42,639 bases of DNA from Azoarcus taiwanensis (lineage in GTDB: Bacteria; Pseudomonadota; Gammaproteobacteria; Burkholderiales; Rhodocyclaceae). Shown here piece after piece: positions 9,432-18,611 of this stretch. The stretch's first letter is position 1. The number at the start of each line of letters is the position of its first letter. The notes under the pieces are model-generated. The model was not told where the DNA came from, searched no databases, and worked only from the letters and a program-made list of their open reading frames with translations. Both the position numbers and the translations under genes were made by a program. Location of the stretch: contig NZ_WTVM01000018.1 in the NCBI RefSeq assembly GCF_012910885.1, positions 1 through 42,639 on the forward strand, read 5' to 3'.

Positions 9432-9845
9432 TTACCCCAATTGACGCTGGACGAAGACGGTTTCGAGCGGGAGCTTGGCCGCAGCGAGGCGGAAAGCCTC
9501 GCGCGCCAGCGCTTCGCTGACACCATCCATCTCGTAGAGCACCTTGCCCGGCTGGATCTCGGCGACCCAATACTCGGGGTTACCCTTTCCGTTACCCATC
9601 CGCACCTCGGCGGGCTTCTTCGAAATCGGCTTGTCCGGAAACACGCGAATCCAGATACGCCCGCCGCGCTTGATATGGCGGGTCATGGCACGACGTGCCG
9701 ACTCGATCTGCCGTGCGGTCAAACGACCACGGCCGACTGCTTTGAGACCGAACTCGCCGAAGCTGACCTTTGCACCACGGGTAGCGATACCCGTGTTACG
9801 GCCCTTATGCTCCTTGCGGTATTTTCTTCTCGACGGCTGAAGCAT
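9432..9845 (-). CDS. rplP: 50S ribosomal protein L16
   Basis: A 137-aa L16 next to the A-site tRNA. Two ATG codons are adjacent; I choose the second (9845) because AGGAG is 6 nt from it and only 3 nt from the first. The result is [19 protein letters not shown], and the ATG overlaps the rpsC stop as TGATG. It contains [20 protein letters not shown] and [19 protein letters not shown]. Confidence 0.96.
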   Translation of the reverse strand: MLQPSRRKYRKEHKGRNTGIATRGAKVSFGEFGLKAVGRGRLTARQIESARRAMTRHIKRGGRIWIRVFPDKPISKKPAEVRMGNGKGNPEYWVAEIQPGKVLYEMDGVSEALAREAFRLAAAKLPLETVFVQRQLG

Positions 9846-10627
9846 CATTCACTCCTGCTTTCTTCTTGCGCCGCGCGATCCTGGCCACCACGGCGGGTGG
9901 GACGACGTCCAGGACGTTCCGCACCTTCGTTACGGGGCGCGCCACGACGGGGCCGGCGCTGCTCGGCTTCCGGCTCAGCGGCGACCGGCTTCTCATTGCG
10001 ACCCAGCATCTCGCCCTTGTAGACCCAGACCTTGATCCCGATGATGCCGTAGGTGGTCTTGGCTTCGGCGACGCCGTAGTCGATATCCGCGCGAAGCGTG
10101 TGCAGCGGCACACGACCCTCACGGTACCACTCGGTACGCGCAATCTCGGCGCCGTTGAGACGACCGGCGCTCATGATCTTGATGCCCTGGGCGCCAAGCC
10201 GCATGGCGTTCTGCATGGCGCGCTTCATTGCACGGCGGAACATGATCCGCTTCTCGAGCTGCTGTGCGATAGAGTCGGCGATCAGCTGAGCATCCGTTTC
10301 AGGCTTGCGCACTTCTTCGATATTGACATGCACAGGCACGCCCATGATCTTCTGCAACTCACGCTTGAGCGCCTCGATATCCTCGCCCTTCTTGCCGATG
10401 ACGACACCGGGGCGCGCGCTGTACAGCGTGATACGGGCGTTCTTGGCCGGACGCTCGATGGTCACCTTGCCCACGGATGCGTGAGCGAGACGCTTCTTGA
10501 GGAAGGCGCGAACCTTCAGGTCCTCATGCAGCATCGTTGCGTAGTCGCCGCTCGGCGCGAACCAACGGGAACTCCAGTCACGCGTGACGGCGAGGCGGAA
10601 CCCGGTCGGGTGAATTTTCTGACCCAT
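9845..10627 (-). CDS. rpsC: 30S ribosomal protein S3
   Basis: A 260-aa S3 of the 30S head at the mRNA entry tunnel. The KH domain includes [20 protein letters not shown] (GKKGED being the GxxG-type loop). It starts [20 protein letters not shown]. The tail after about residue 213 is longer and very Arg-rich ([20 protein letters not shown]) compared with the 233-aa E. coli protein, as in many betaproteobacteria. It is coupled to rplP through TGATG. Confidence 0.97.
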   Translation of the reverse strand: MGQKIHPTGFRLAVTRDWSSRWFAPSGDYATMLHEDLKVRAFLKKRLAHASVGKVTIERPAKNARITLYSARPGVVIGKKGEDIEALKRELQKIMGVPVHVNIEEVRKPETDAQLIADSIAQQLEKRIMFRRAMKRAMQNAMRLGAQGIKIMSAGRLNGAEIARTEWYREGRVPLHTLRADIDYGVAEAKTTYGIIGIKVWVYKGEMLGRNEKPVAAEPEAEQRRPRRGAPRNEGAERPGRRPTRRGGQDRAAQEESRSE

Positions 10628-10636
10628 ATCTACTCC

Positions 10637-10966
10637 TTACTCCCCGACAGTCACGAAGATGTGGCAGGTCGGCTTCAGGATGCGGTTACCGCGTCCCTTT
10701 GCCCTGGCGGTGAAACGCTTGAGGGTCGCACCTTCCTCGACGCTGATCGACTTGACCTTGAGGACGTCGATGTCAGCGCCATCATTATGCTCGGCGTTGG
10801 CAATGGCGGACTCGACCACCTTGCGGATGATCTGCGCACCCTTTTTCGGCGAGAAGGCGAGAATACTGAGCGCCTGATCAACCGGCTTGCCCCGCACTTG
10901 GTCCGCTACCAGTCTGCCCTTCTGGGCCGACAGTCGCACACCGCGAAGAATCGCTCTGGTTTCCAT
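10637..10966 (-). CDS. rplV: 50S ribosomal protein L22
   Basis: A 109-aa L22 whose hairpin lines the exit tunnel. It starts [20 protein letters not shown] and has the tunnel-loop region [20 protein letters not shown], the site where macrolide-resistance changes occur in other species; no deletion is visible. It ends [14 protein letters not shown] and lies in S10-operon order between rpsS and rpsC (9-nt gaps). Confidence 0.97.
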   Translation of the reverse strand: METRAILRGVRLSAQKGRLVADQVRGKPVDQALSILAFSPKKGAQIIRKVVESAIANAEHNDGADIDVLKVKSISVEEGATLKRFTARAKGRGNRILKPTCHIFVTVGE

Positions 10967-10975
10967 GATGACTCC

Positions 10976-11251
10976 TTACCTCTTGGCCTTCTTGCCGACC
11001 GCATGACCCTTGAAGGTCCGGGTCAGGGCAAATTCACCGAGCTTGTGACCGACCATGTTCTCCGAGATGAAGACAGGGACGTGCTGACGACCATTGTGAA
11101 CCGCGATCGTCAGCCCCACGAAGTCGGGCAGTACGGTCGAACGGCGCGACCAGGTCTTGATCGGGCGCTTGTCGTTGGAAGCGCGCGCAGCGTCCACCTT
11201 CTTGAGGAGATGGGCGTCGACGAACGGGCCTTTTTTAACTGAACGTGCCAT
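10976..11251 (-). CDS. rpsS: 30S ribosomal protein S19
   Basis: A 91-aa S19 of the 30S head, paired with S13 at bridge B1a. It starts [20 protein letters not shown] and contains [20 protein letters not shown] and [20 protein letters not shown], which are diagnostic. It follows rplB by 10 nt. Confidence 0.97.
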   Translation of the reverse strand: MARSVKKGPFVDAHLLKKVDAARASNDKRPIKTWSRRSTVLPDFVGLTIAVHNGRQHVPVFISENMVGHKLGEFALTRTFKGHAVGKKAKR

Positions 11252-11261
11252 TTTCTACCTC

Positions 11262-12089
11262 TTAACGCTTGCGCCGACGCTGAACGATCATCTTGTCCGT
11301 ACGCTTGTTGCTGCGCGTGCGGAAGCCCTTGGCCGGCTGGCCCCACGGACTGCGCGGGACACCACCTTCGCCGGTGCGGCCTTCGCCACCACCGTGCGGG
11401 TGATCGATCGGGTTCATAGCCACACCGCGGACGGTCGGACGGATACCGCGCCAACGGTTGGCACCGGCCTTGCCGATCTTGCGAAGACCGTGCTCGCCGT
11501 TGCCGACCTCGCCGATGGTGGCACGACACTCGACGTGCACCCTACGGACCTCGCCCGAACGCAGACGTAGCTGCGCATAAGAACCTTCACGCGCAAGCAC
11601 CTGCACCGACGTACCCGCCGAACGGGCGATCTGCGCACCCTTGCCCGGCATCAACTCCACGCAATGGACCGTTGAACCAACCGGAATGTTGCGGATCGGC
11701 AGCGTATTGCCCGGCTTGATCGGTGCCTGTGAACCGCTGACGACTTGCTGGCCGACTTCCATGCCCTTACTGGCGATGATGTAGGCACGCTCGCCGTCGG
11801 CGTAGCAGATCAGCGCGATGTTCGCGGAACGGTTGGGGTCGTACTCGATACGCTCAACACGGGCGACGATATCGTCCTTGTTGCGGCGGAAATCGATCAC
11901 GCGGTAGCGCTGCTTGTGTCCGCCACCCTGGTGACGGACCGTGATGCGGCCGCTGTTGTTGCGACCGGCATTGCGCGACTGCTTCTCGACCAGCGGCTCG
12001 TAAGGACGGCCCTTGTAAAGATCAGCATTGACCACCTTGACCATCGAGCGACGGCCGGCGGAAGTCGGCTTTAGTTTGACGATTGCCAT
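11262..12089 (-). CDS. rplB: 50S ribosomal protein L2
   Basis: A 275-aa L2 at the peptidyl-transferase centre. It has the core signature [11 protein letters not shown]-type segment ([20 protein letters not shown]), whose His is important for peptidyl transfer, and [20 protein letters not shown] near residue 50. It ends [14 protein letters not shown]. It follows rplW by 6 nt. Confidence 0.98.
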   Translation of the reverse strand: MAIVKLKPTSAGRRSMVKVVNADLYKGRPYEPLVEKQSRNAGRNNSGRITVRHQGGGHKQRYRVIDFRRNKDDIVARVERIEYDPNRSANIALICYADGERAYIIASKGMEVGQQVVSGSQAPIKPGNTLPIRNIPVGSTVHCVELMPGKGAQIARSAGTSVQVLAREGSYAQLRLRSGEVRRVHVECRATIGEVGNGEHGLRKIGKAGANRWRGIRPTVRGVAMNPIDHPHGGGEGRTGEGGVPRSPWGQPAKGFRTRSNKRTDKMIVQRRRKR

Positions 12090-12095
12090 ATCCTG

Positions 12096-12401
12096 TTACT
12101 CCCCGGCCGCGAAGTTGATTTCCTGGCCCGGCTTGAGGCACACAAATGCCTTCTTCCAGTCCTTGCGGCGCCCGGTCATACGGCCGAAACGCTTCACCTT
12201 GCCTTTGACGTTGGCGATCTGCACGGCCTCGACTTCGACCTTGAACAACAACTCGACAGCAGCCTTCACTTCGGGCTTGGTTGCGTCCTTGGCTACCCTG
12301 AACACCACCTGCTCATTCTTGTCGGCAACATAAGTCGCCTTCTCGGACACCTGGGGTGCGAGCAACACCTGCATCAGGCGCTCTTGGCTGAATCCGCTCA
12401 T
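12096..12401 (-). CDS. rplW: 50S ribosomal protein L23
   Basis: A 101-aa exit-site protein, the docking point for trigger factor and SRP. It starts [20 protein letters not shown] and contains [18 protein letters not shown] and [18 protein letters not shown]. It overlaps the rplD end by 4 nt, so it is coupled. Confidence 0.96.
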   Translation of the reverse strand: MSGFSQERLMQVLLAPQVSEKATYVADKNEQVVFRVAKDATKPEVKAAVELLFKVEVEAVQIANVKGKVKRFGRMTGRRKDWKKAFVCLKPGQEINFAAGE

Positions 12402-13018
12402 TGCCAGGCCTCCTCCATCTTCGCCAGGGCACCCTTGGTGACCAGCACTTTCGGATAATTCACCAGCGACACCGGATCCGCTTCGGACACCTCGAGCACC
12501 AGCACTTGATGCAGGTTGCGCGACGAGAGGAACAGGTTTTCGTCGAAACTGTCGGTGATCACCAGCACGGAGTCGAGCCCCATGCCCTTGAGCTTCTGCG
12601 ACAGAAGACGCGTCTTGGGCGCCTCGACAGTAAAGCTGTCGACCACCGCCAGACGATCCTCGCGTACCAACTGCGACAGAATCGAGGCCACACCCGCGCG
12701 GTACATCTTGCGGTTGACTTTCTGGCTGAAGTTTTCATCAGGCTTGTTCGGGAAAATCCGACCGCCTCCACGCCACAGCGGGCTGGACGCCATGCCGGCA
12801 CGGGCACGGCCGGTGCCCTTTTGCCGCCACGGCTTGCGGGTCGATTTCTGCACTTCCGAGCGTCCCTTCTGGGCACGGTTGCCCGCGCGCGCATTCGCCA
12901 TGTAAGCCACGACGACCTGGTGCACGAGCGCCTCGTTGAAATCGCGACCGAACAGCGCATCCGACACTTGAAGCGTCGACGCCTGCTCGCCTTGCTCGTT
13001 CAAAAGTTTGAGTTCCAT
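12398..13018 (-). CDS. rplD: 50S ribosomal protein L4
   Basis: A 206-aa L4 whose extended loop reaches the exit tunnel ([20 protein letters not shown], the macrolide-associated loop, intact). In E. coli L4 also represses its own S10 operon by binding a leader before rpsJ. Here rpsJ follows tuf, and the structured RNA lies instead between rpsJ and rplC, so the E. coli layout cannot be assumed. It overlaps rplW by 4 nt. Confidence 0.97.
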   Translation of the reverse strand: MELKLLNEQGEQASTLQVSDALFGRDFNEALVHQVVVAYMANARAGNRAQKGRSEVQKSTRKPWRQKGTGRARAGMASSPLWRGGGRIFPNKPDENFSQKVNRKMYRAGVASILSQLVREDRLAVVDSFTVEAPKTRLLSQKLKGMGLDSVLVITDSFDENLFLSSRNLHQVLVLEVSEADPVSLVNYPKVLVTKGALAKMEEAWQ

Positions 13019-13029
13019 TACTCCCTCGC

Positions 13030-13674
13030 TCAGCTACCGGCTTTGACGGCGGGACGCACAAAGACGTCGCCCCCGCGAGAACCGGGCACAGCCCCTTTGA
13101 CCAGGAGCAACTGTCGCTCGACGTCGACACGAATCACTTCGAGGCCCTGGGTAGTGCAGGTCACCGCGCCGAGATGGCCGGCCATGCGCTTACCCGGGAA
13201 CACGCGACCCGGATCCTGCGCCATACCGATGGAGCCAGGCGCGTTGTGCGAAATCGAGTTACCGTGCGAGGCGCGGTTCGACGAGAAGTTGTGACGCTTG
13301 ATTGATCCGGAAAAGCCCTTACCAATCGAAGTACCCGTAACGTCAACCTTCTGACCGACCGCAAAGATGTCAACGCTGACGACATCGCCCGGCTTCAGCG
13401 AAGCGAGCTGGTCGGCAGCGACGACGAATTCCTTGAGGATATGACCGGCTTCGATACCGGCTTTGGCGCAATGCCCGGCAAGCGGTTTGTTAACCCGACT
13501 TGCACGGCGCTTGCCAAACGCGACCTGAACCGCGGCATAGCCGTCGGTTTCAGCCGTTTTGATCTGGGCAACGCGATTGTTGGACACGTCCAGCACAGTC
13601 ACCGGAATGGAACGACCATCCTCGGCGAAAATGCGAGTCATGCCAACCTTGCGCCCGACAAGGCCTAGACTCAT
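13030..13674 (-). CDS. rplC: 50S ribosomal protein L3
   Basis: A 214-aa L3 near the peptidyl-transferase centre. I start at the ATG at 13674 ([20 protein letters not shown]); AGGAG lies 6 nt upstream. Upstream open frame to 13776 crosses hairpins and is not L3-like. It contains [20 protein letters not shown]. By alignment from memory, the position of the PrmB-methylated Gln150 of E. coli appears to be Met here (GSIGM for GSIGQ). Confidence 0.96.
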   Translation of the reverse strand: MSLGLVGRKVGMTRIFAEDGRSIPVTVLDVSNNRVAQIKTAETDGYAAVQVAFGKRRASRVNKPLAGHCAKAGIEAGHILKEFVVAADQLASLKPGDVVSVDIFAVGQKVDVTGTSIGKGFSGSIKRHNFSSNRASHGNSISHNAPGSIGMAQDPGRVFPGKRMAGHLGAVTCTTQGLEVIRVDVERQLLLVKGAVPGSRGGDVFVRPAVKAGS

Positions 13675-13689
13675 TTTTTTCTCCTGATT

Positions 13690-13763
13690 CCCGGTTACGA
13701 TTGACCGGGGCCTGTGAATATTTACGCCAAAAAGCGTAAAGGCCGGATTATACCGGCCTTTAC
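13690..13763 (-). promoter_or_regulatory. Structured rpsJ-rplC spacer with alternative hairpins
   Basis: In transcription order there are three hairpins. H1 has perfect 11-bp arms GTAAAGGCCGG / CCGGCCTTTAC (13736-13746, 13753-13763), a 6-nt TATAAT loop, and is followed by GCTTTTT. H2 has 7-bp arms TTTACGC / GCGTAAA (13721-13727, 13734-13740). H3 has arms CCCGGT / ACCGGG (13690-13695, 13704-13709) and ends 7 nt before the rplC SD. H1 and H2 share 13736-13740, so they exclude each other. H1 resembles an intrinsic terminator. Confidence 0.7.
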
Positions 13764-13776
13764 AAGAGCCACGCAA
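13747..13776 (-). promoter_or_regulatory. Weak candidate promoter before rplC
   Basis: A perfect TATAAT (13747-13752) forms the loop of hairpin H1, with TTGCGT (13771-13776) 18 bp upstream. The -35 is poor, while a perfect TTGACA (13781-13786) is 28 bp away and too far. It may be a promoter for the rplC part of S10 or an accidental match. Confidence 0.3.
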
Positions 13777-13791
13777 GCCCTGTCAACGCTT

Positions 13792-14103
13792 TTATTGGAG
13801 CTTGATCTCGACATCAACGCCGGCGGGCAGGTCGAGCTTCATCAGCGCGTCAACGGTCTTGTCCGTCGGGTCGATGATGTCCATCAGACGCTGATGGGTG
13901 CGAATCTCGAACTGATCACGCGAAGCCTTGTTAACGTGCGGCGAACGCAAGACATCGAAGCGCTGCTTACGGGTCGGCAGCGGGACGGGGCCCCGCACCA
14001 CGGCGCCGGTACGCTTGGCGGTATCGACGATTTCAAGTGCGGACTGATCGATCAAGCGGTAATCGAAAGCCTTGAGGCGGATGCGGATTTTCTGGTTCTG
14101 CAT
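13792..14103 (-). CDS. rpsJ: 30S ribosomal protein S10 / NusE
   Basis: A 103-aa S10, also the NusE transcription factor that binds NusB and NusG (nusG is at 29645-30178). It starts [20 protein letters not shown] and contains [20 protein letters not shown], both diagnostic. It follows tuf by 56 nt and is separated from rplC by a 117-nt structured spacer. Confidence 0.97.
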   Translation of the reverse strand: MQNQKIRIRLKAFDYRLIDQSALEIVDTAKRTGAVVRGPVPLPTRKQRFDVLRSPHVNKASRDQFEIRTHQRLMDIIDPTDKTVDALMKLDLPAGVDVEIKLQ

Positions 14104-14126
14104 TTTACTTGTTCCTAAAGAGCGTA

Positions 14127-14150
14127 CCCCGCCACCGACTGGTGACGGGG
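14127..14150 (-). promoter_or_regulatory. Hairpin between tuf copy 2 and rpsJ
   Basis: Minus-strand arms CCCCGTCACC / GGTGGCGGGG form ten pairs including one U-G wobble, with loop AGTC. The opposite strand would have a C-A mismatch, so it is an RNA element of the minus transcript. No T run follows, so processing or mRNA stabilisation is likelier than termination. Confidence 0.6.
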
Positions 14151-14159
14151 CGATATATG

Positions 14160-15350
<1,191 letters not shown>

Positions 15351-15377
15351 TGTGAAGTCCTCGTTAGATAGAGCTTG

Positions 15378-17474
15378 TTACTTACGATTGTTGATGACCG
15401 CTTCGGCCACGCTCTTCGGCGCCTCAGTGTAGTGCTTGAACTCCATCGAGTATGTCGCACGACCCTGGGTCAACGAACGCAGCTGTGTGGCGTAGCCGAA
15501 CATCTCTGCGAGCGGCACCTCGGCCTTGATTTCCTTCATGCCACCAGGCATGTCATCCATGCCCTGGACGATGCCACGACGACCGGAAAGGTCACCCATG
15601 ACGTTGCCCATGTAGTCTTCGGGCGTCTCGACAACGACCGCCATCATCGGCTCGAGCAGCGCCGGGTTGGCCTTGCGCATCGCATCCTTGAATGCCATGG
15701 ACGCCGCCATCTTGAACGCGTTCTCGTTGGAATCGACGTCATGGTAGGAACCGTCGAACAGCGTAACCTTGACGTCGACGACCGGGAAGCCCGCGAGCAC
15801 GCCGTTGGGCAGGGTATCCTGAAGACCCTTGTCAACCGCCGGGATATATTCGCGCGGGACGACACCACCCTTGATCGCATCCACGAATTCGTAGCCCTTG
15901 CCGGCCTCGTTCGGTTCGAGCTTGATCCAGACGTGACCGTACTGACCACGGCCGCCCGACTGCTTGACGAACTTGCCTTCCTGCTCGACCGCCTTGCGAA
16001 CGCATTCGCGGTAGGCCACCTGAGGGGCGCCGACGTTCGCTTCGACGTTGAACTCGCGACGCATGCGATCGACGATGATCTCTAGGTGAAGTTCACCCAT
16101 GCCGGAGATGATGGTCTGACCGGACTCTTCGTCGGTACGCACGCGGAAGGACGGATCCTCCTGGGCAAGGCGCGACAATGCCAGACCCATTTTCTCCTGG
16201 TCGGTCTTCGTTTTCGGCTCGACCGCGACGTGAATCACGGGATCCGGGAAGACCATACGCTCGAGAATGATCGGCGCGGTCGGGTCGCACAGAGTCTCAC
16301 CGGTCGTCACTTCCTTCAGACCGACGCAAGCCGCGATATCACCAGCGCGCACTTCCTTGATCTCGGCGCGCTCGTCGGCATGCATCTGCAGCAGGCGACC
16401 AATACGCTCTTTCTTGTTCTTGATCGAGTTCAGCACCGTCGAGCCGGACTCGAGGACGCCGGAATAGACGCGTACGAAGGTGAGCTGACCGACAAACGGA
16501 TCGCTCATCAACTTGAAAGCCAGCGCCGAGAACTTTTCGCCGTCATCCGCTATACGCTCAACCGGCTTCTCGTCGTCATCGACGCCGGCAACCGGCGGAA
16601 TGTCGACCGGCGAAGGCAGAAGTTCGACAACGGCATCCAGCATGCGCTGCACGCCCTTGTTTTTGAAGGCTGTGCCGCACAGCATGGGCTGAATCTCGCA
16701 GGCGATGGTGCGCTGACGCAAGCCGGCAACGATCTTGTCCTCGGACAGGTCGCCATTCTCGAGATAGTCGTTCATCAGATCTTCGGACGCCTCGGCAGCC
16801 GCCTCGACCATCTGCTCACGCCAGGTCTCCGCCAAAGACTGCAGCTCAGCCGGGATATCCTTGTACTCAAAAGTCATGCCCTGGGAAGCTTCGTCCCAGT
16901 AAATGGCCTTCATCTTGATGAGGTCAACCACGCCGACGAAGTTTTCCTCGGCGCCGATCGGGATCACGATAGGCACCGGGCTCGCCTTGAGGCGCGCTTT
17001 CATCTGCTCGACGACCTTGAAGAAGTTCGCGCCCTGGCGATCCATCTTGTTAACAAAGGCCAGTCGCGGCACGCGGTACTTGGTTGCCTGACGCCAGACG
17101 GTCTCGGATTGGGGCTGAACGCCACCGACCGCGCAATACACCATGCAGGCGCCGTCGAGGACGCGCATGGAACGCTCGACCTCGATTGTGAAATCAACGT
17201 GCCCCGGGGTATCGATGATATTGAACCGATGCTCCGCAAACTGCTGCTCCATGCCTTTCCAGAAGCAAGTGGTCGCAGCCGAAGTAATGGTGATACCCCG
17301 CTCCTGCTCCTGCTCCATCCAGTCCATGGTGGCCGCACCGTCGTGCACTTCACCAATCTTGTGACTGACGCCGGTGTAGAAGAGGATGCGCTCGGTCGTC
17401 GTCGTCTTGCCGGCGTCGATGTGCGCAGAGATACCGATATTGCGGTAGCGCTCAATAGGGGTCTTGCGAGCCAC
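15378..17474 (-). CDS. fusA: Elongation factor G
   Basis: A 698-aa GTPase that drives translocation and, with RRF, ribosome recycling. It has G1 [13 protein letters not shown] (about 17-29), G3 DTPGHVDF, and G4 NKMD. The later domains include [12 protein letters not shown] (domain IV) and [13 protein letters not shown] near the C-terminus. The start is GTG with AGGA 7 nt upstream. It lies after rpsG but is separated by a 109-nt spacer holding a terminator-like hairpin. Confidence 0.98.
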   Translation of the reverse strand: MARKTPIERYRNIGISAHIDAGKTTTTERILFYTGVSHKIGEVHDGAATMDWMEQEQERGITITSAATTCFWKGMEQQFAEHRFNIIDTPGHVDFTIEVERSMRVLDGACMVYCAVGGVQPQSETVWRQATKYRVPRLAFVNKMDRQGANFFKVVEQMKARLKASPVPIVIPIGAEENFVGVVDLIKMKAIYWDEASQGMTFEYKDIPAELQSLAETWREQMVEAAAEASEDLMNDYLENGDLSEDKIVAGLRQRTIACEIQPMLCGTAFKNKGVQRMLDAVVELLPSPVDIPPVAGVDDDEKPVERIADDGEKFSALAFKLMSDPFVGQLTFVRVYSGVLESGSTVLNSIKNKKERIGRLLQMHADERAEIKEVRAGDIAACVGLKEVTTGETLCDPTAPIILERMVFPDPVIHVAVEPKTKTDQEKMGLALSRLAQEDPSFRVRTDEESGQTIISGMGELHLEIIVDRMRREFNVEANVGAPQVAYRECVRKAVEQEGKFVKQSGGRGQYGHVWIKLEPNEAGKGYEFVDAIKGGVVPREYIPAVDKGLQDTLPNGVLAGFPVVDVKVTLFDGSYHDVDSNENAFKMAASMAFKDAMRKANPALLEPMMAVVVETPEDYMGNVMGDLSGRRGIVQGMDDMPGGMKEIKAEVPLAEMFGYATQLRSLTQGRATYSMEFKHYTEAPKSVAEAVINNRK

Positions 17475-17534
17475 GATACTGTCCTGTTGTCATTAGATCG
17501 CGCCAGAGACGCGATGCTGGGTTTTCGCTAAGCC

Positions 17535-17563
17535 AAAAACAATCGAGCCCCCTGCGGGGCTCG
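17535..17563 (-). terminator. Terminator-like hairpin inside the str operon (rpsG-fusA)
   Basis: Perfect 8-bp arms CGAGCCCC / GGGGCTCG (17544-17551, 17556-17563) with loop GCAG in minus-strand RNA are followed 4 nt later by TTTTT (17535-17539). It has the form of an intrinsic terminator, yet fusA, tuf and rpsJ continue downstream with no evident promoter. It is probably a partial terminator/attenuator or a processing site lowering or decoupling fusA-tuf expression. Confidence 0.6.
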
Positions 17564-17583
17564 TTCGATCACCACCCCGCAGA

Positions 17584-18054
17584 TCAGAAGCGGTAATGCG
17601 AGAATGCCTTATTGGCCTCGGCCATCCGGTGAACCTCTTCGCGCTTCTTCATTGCTGAGCCGCGACCTTCGGCCGCCTCGAGCAACTCACCAGCCAGACG
17701 CTGCGCCATCGACTTTTCGGCGCGCTTGCGGGCAGCTTCGCGCAGCCAACGCATGGACAGCGCCATACGACGCGACGGCCGGACCTCAACAGGCACCTGG
17801 TAGTTGGCACCACCGACCCGACGGCTCTTCACCTCTACGACCGGCTTCACATTGCCAACCGCAGCGGAGAACACCTCGAGCGGATCCTTGCCAGCCTTGC
17901 CACTGATCTGGTCGAAGGCACCATACACGATGCGCTCAGCAACCGACTTCTTGCCGGACTGCATGATGACGTTGATAAACTTGGAGACATCCTGGGAACC
18001 GAACTTCGGATCAGGGAGAATCTCACGCTTGGGTACTTCGCGACGACGCGGCAT
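17584..18054 (-). CDS. rpsG: 30S ribosomal protein S7
   Basis: A 156-aa primary assembly protein of the 30S head. It starts [20 protein letters not shown] and contains [20 protein letters not shown] and [20 protein letters not shown]. The SD AGAGG lies shortly before the ATG. In E. coli S7 represses the str operon by binding the rpsL-rpsG spacer; here that spacer is only 30 nt, too short for the E. coli structure. Confidence 0.97.
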   Translation of the reverse strand: MPRRREVPKREILPDPKFGSQDVSKFINVIMQSGKKSVAERIVYGAFDQISGKAGKDPLEVFSAAVGNVKPVVEVKSRRVGGANYQVPVEVRPSRRMALSMRWLREAARKRAEKSMAQRLAGELLEAAEGRGSAMKKREEVHRMAEANKAFSHYRF

Positions 18055-18084
18055 GACTTACCTCTTGCTCGTATCTTTAAAACG

Positions 18085-18462
18085 TTAGGCCTGCTTGGGA
18101 CGCTTGGCGCCGTACTTGGAACGGGCCTGCTTGCGGTCCTTGACACCCTGAAGATCGAGCGAACCGCGAACGATGTGATAACGCACACCAGGCAAATCTT
18201 TCACACGACCACCACGAATCAGCACGACCGAGTGCTCCTGGAGGTTGTGACCTTCACCGCCAATATAGGAGATGACCTCGAAACCGTTGGTCAGACGCAC
18301 CTTGGCAACCTTACGAAGCGCGGAGTTCGGCTTCTTCGGGGTAGTGGTATAGACGCGAGTACAAACACCGCGCTTCTGCGGGCAAGCCTCGAGGGCCGGC
18401 ACCTTGCTCTTGACCACAACTTTTTGCCGCGGCTTGCGGACCAGCTGATTGATAGTTGGCAT
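18085..18462 (-). CDS. rpsL: 30S ribosomal protein S12
   Basis: A 125-aa decoding-centre protein starting [20 protein letters not shown]. Lys43 ([13 protein letters not shown]) and Lys88 ([13 protein letters not shown]) are wild type, so no streptomycin-resistance change is seen. The frame is open to 18546, but the leader hairpin lies there and only the 18462 start fits S12. No good SD is visible before the ATG, which is unusual for so highly expressed a gene. Confidence 0.96.
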   Translation of the reverse strand: MPTINQLVRKPRQKVVVKSKVPALEACPQKRGVCTRVYTTTPKKPNSALRKVAKVRLTNGFEVISYIGGEGHNLQEHSVVLIRGGRVKDLPGVRYHIVRGSLDLQGVKDRKQARSKYGAKRPKQA

Positions 18463-18484
18463 AGCTAGAGAAATCCCAAATAAC

Positions 18485-18514
18485 CCGAGGCAGCTCACGC
18501 TAGAGCTGCCCCGG
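18485..18514 (-). promoter_or_regulatory. Hairpin in the rpsL leader
   Basis: Minus-strand arms CCGGGGCAGCTC / GAGCTGCCTCGG form twelve pairs with one G-U wobble and a 6-nt loop, 22 nt before the rpsL ATG. In plus-strand RNA the wobble becomes an A-C mismatch. It occupies the 5' leader between the candidate str promoter and rpsL and is a possible site for feedback by S12 or S7. On the plus strand the same stem is followed by T7 (18518-18524), so it could also stop antisense transcription. Confidence 0.6.
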
Positions 18515-18581
18515 CGGTTTTTTTCAGGCCTTGTCGGCCACGACACTGACTACGATTGGTCAGCCCGCATAAAGAGGCCGG

Positions 18582-18611
18582 ATTTTACTCCGTCTCAACT
18601 GCGAACGTCAA
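18582..18611 (-). promoter_or_regulatory. Candidate str operon promoter (upstream of rpsL)
   Basis: On the minus strand TTGACG (18606-18611) and TAAAAT (18582-18587) are 18 bp apart. The -35 overlaps the rpoC stop codon. The predicted start is about 110 nt before rpsL, leaving a leader that includes the hairpin above. Confidence 0.6.

Noticed and set aside
13747-13786. Perfect TTGACA paired with perfect TATAAT upstream of rplC
   Set aside because: The spacing is 28 bp, too long for sigma-70. Only a weak TTGCGT at 18 bp remains, kept as a low-confidence candidate.
16086-17531. 481-codon plus-strand open frame opposite fusA
   Set aside because: Composition matches an antisense shadow and fusA is unquestionable on the other strand.
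18518-18524. Plus-strand terminator (stem plus T7) upstream of rpsL
   Set aside because: No plus-strand gene ends nearby, and the stem pairs better in minus-strand RNA; noted only as a possible brake on antisense transcription.
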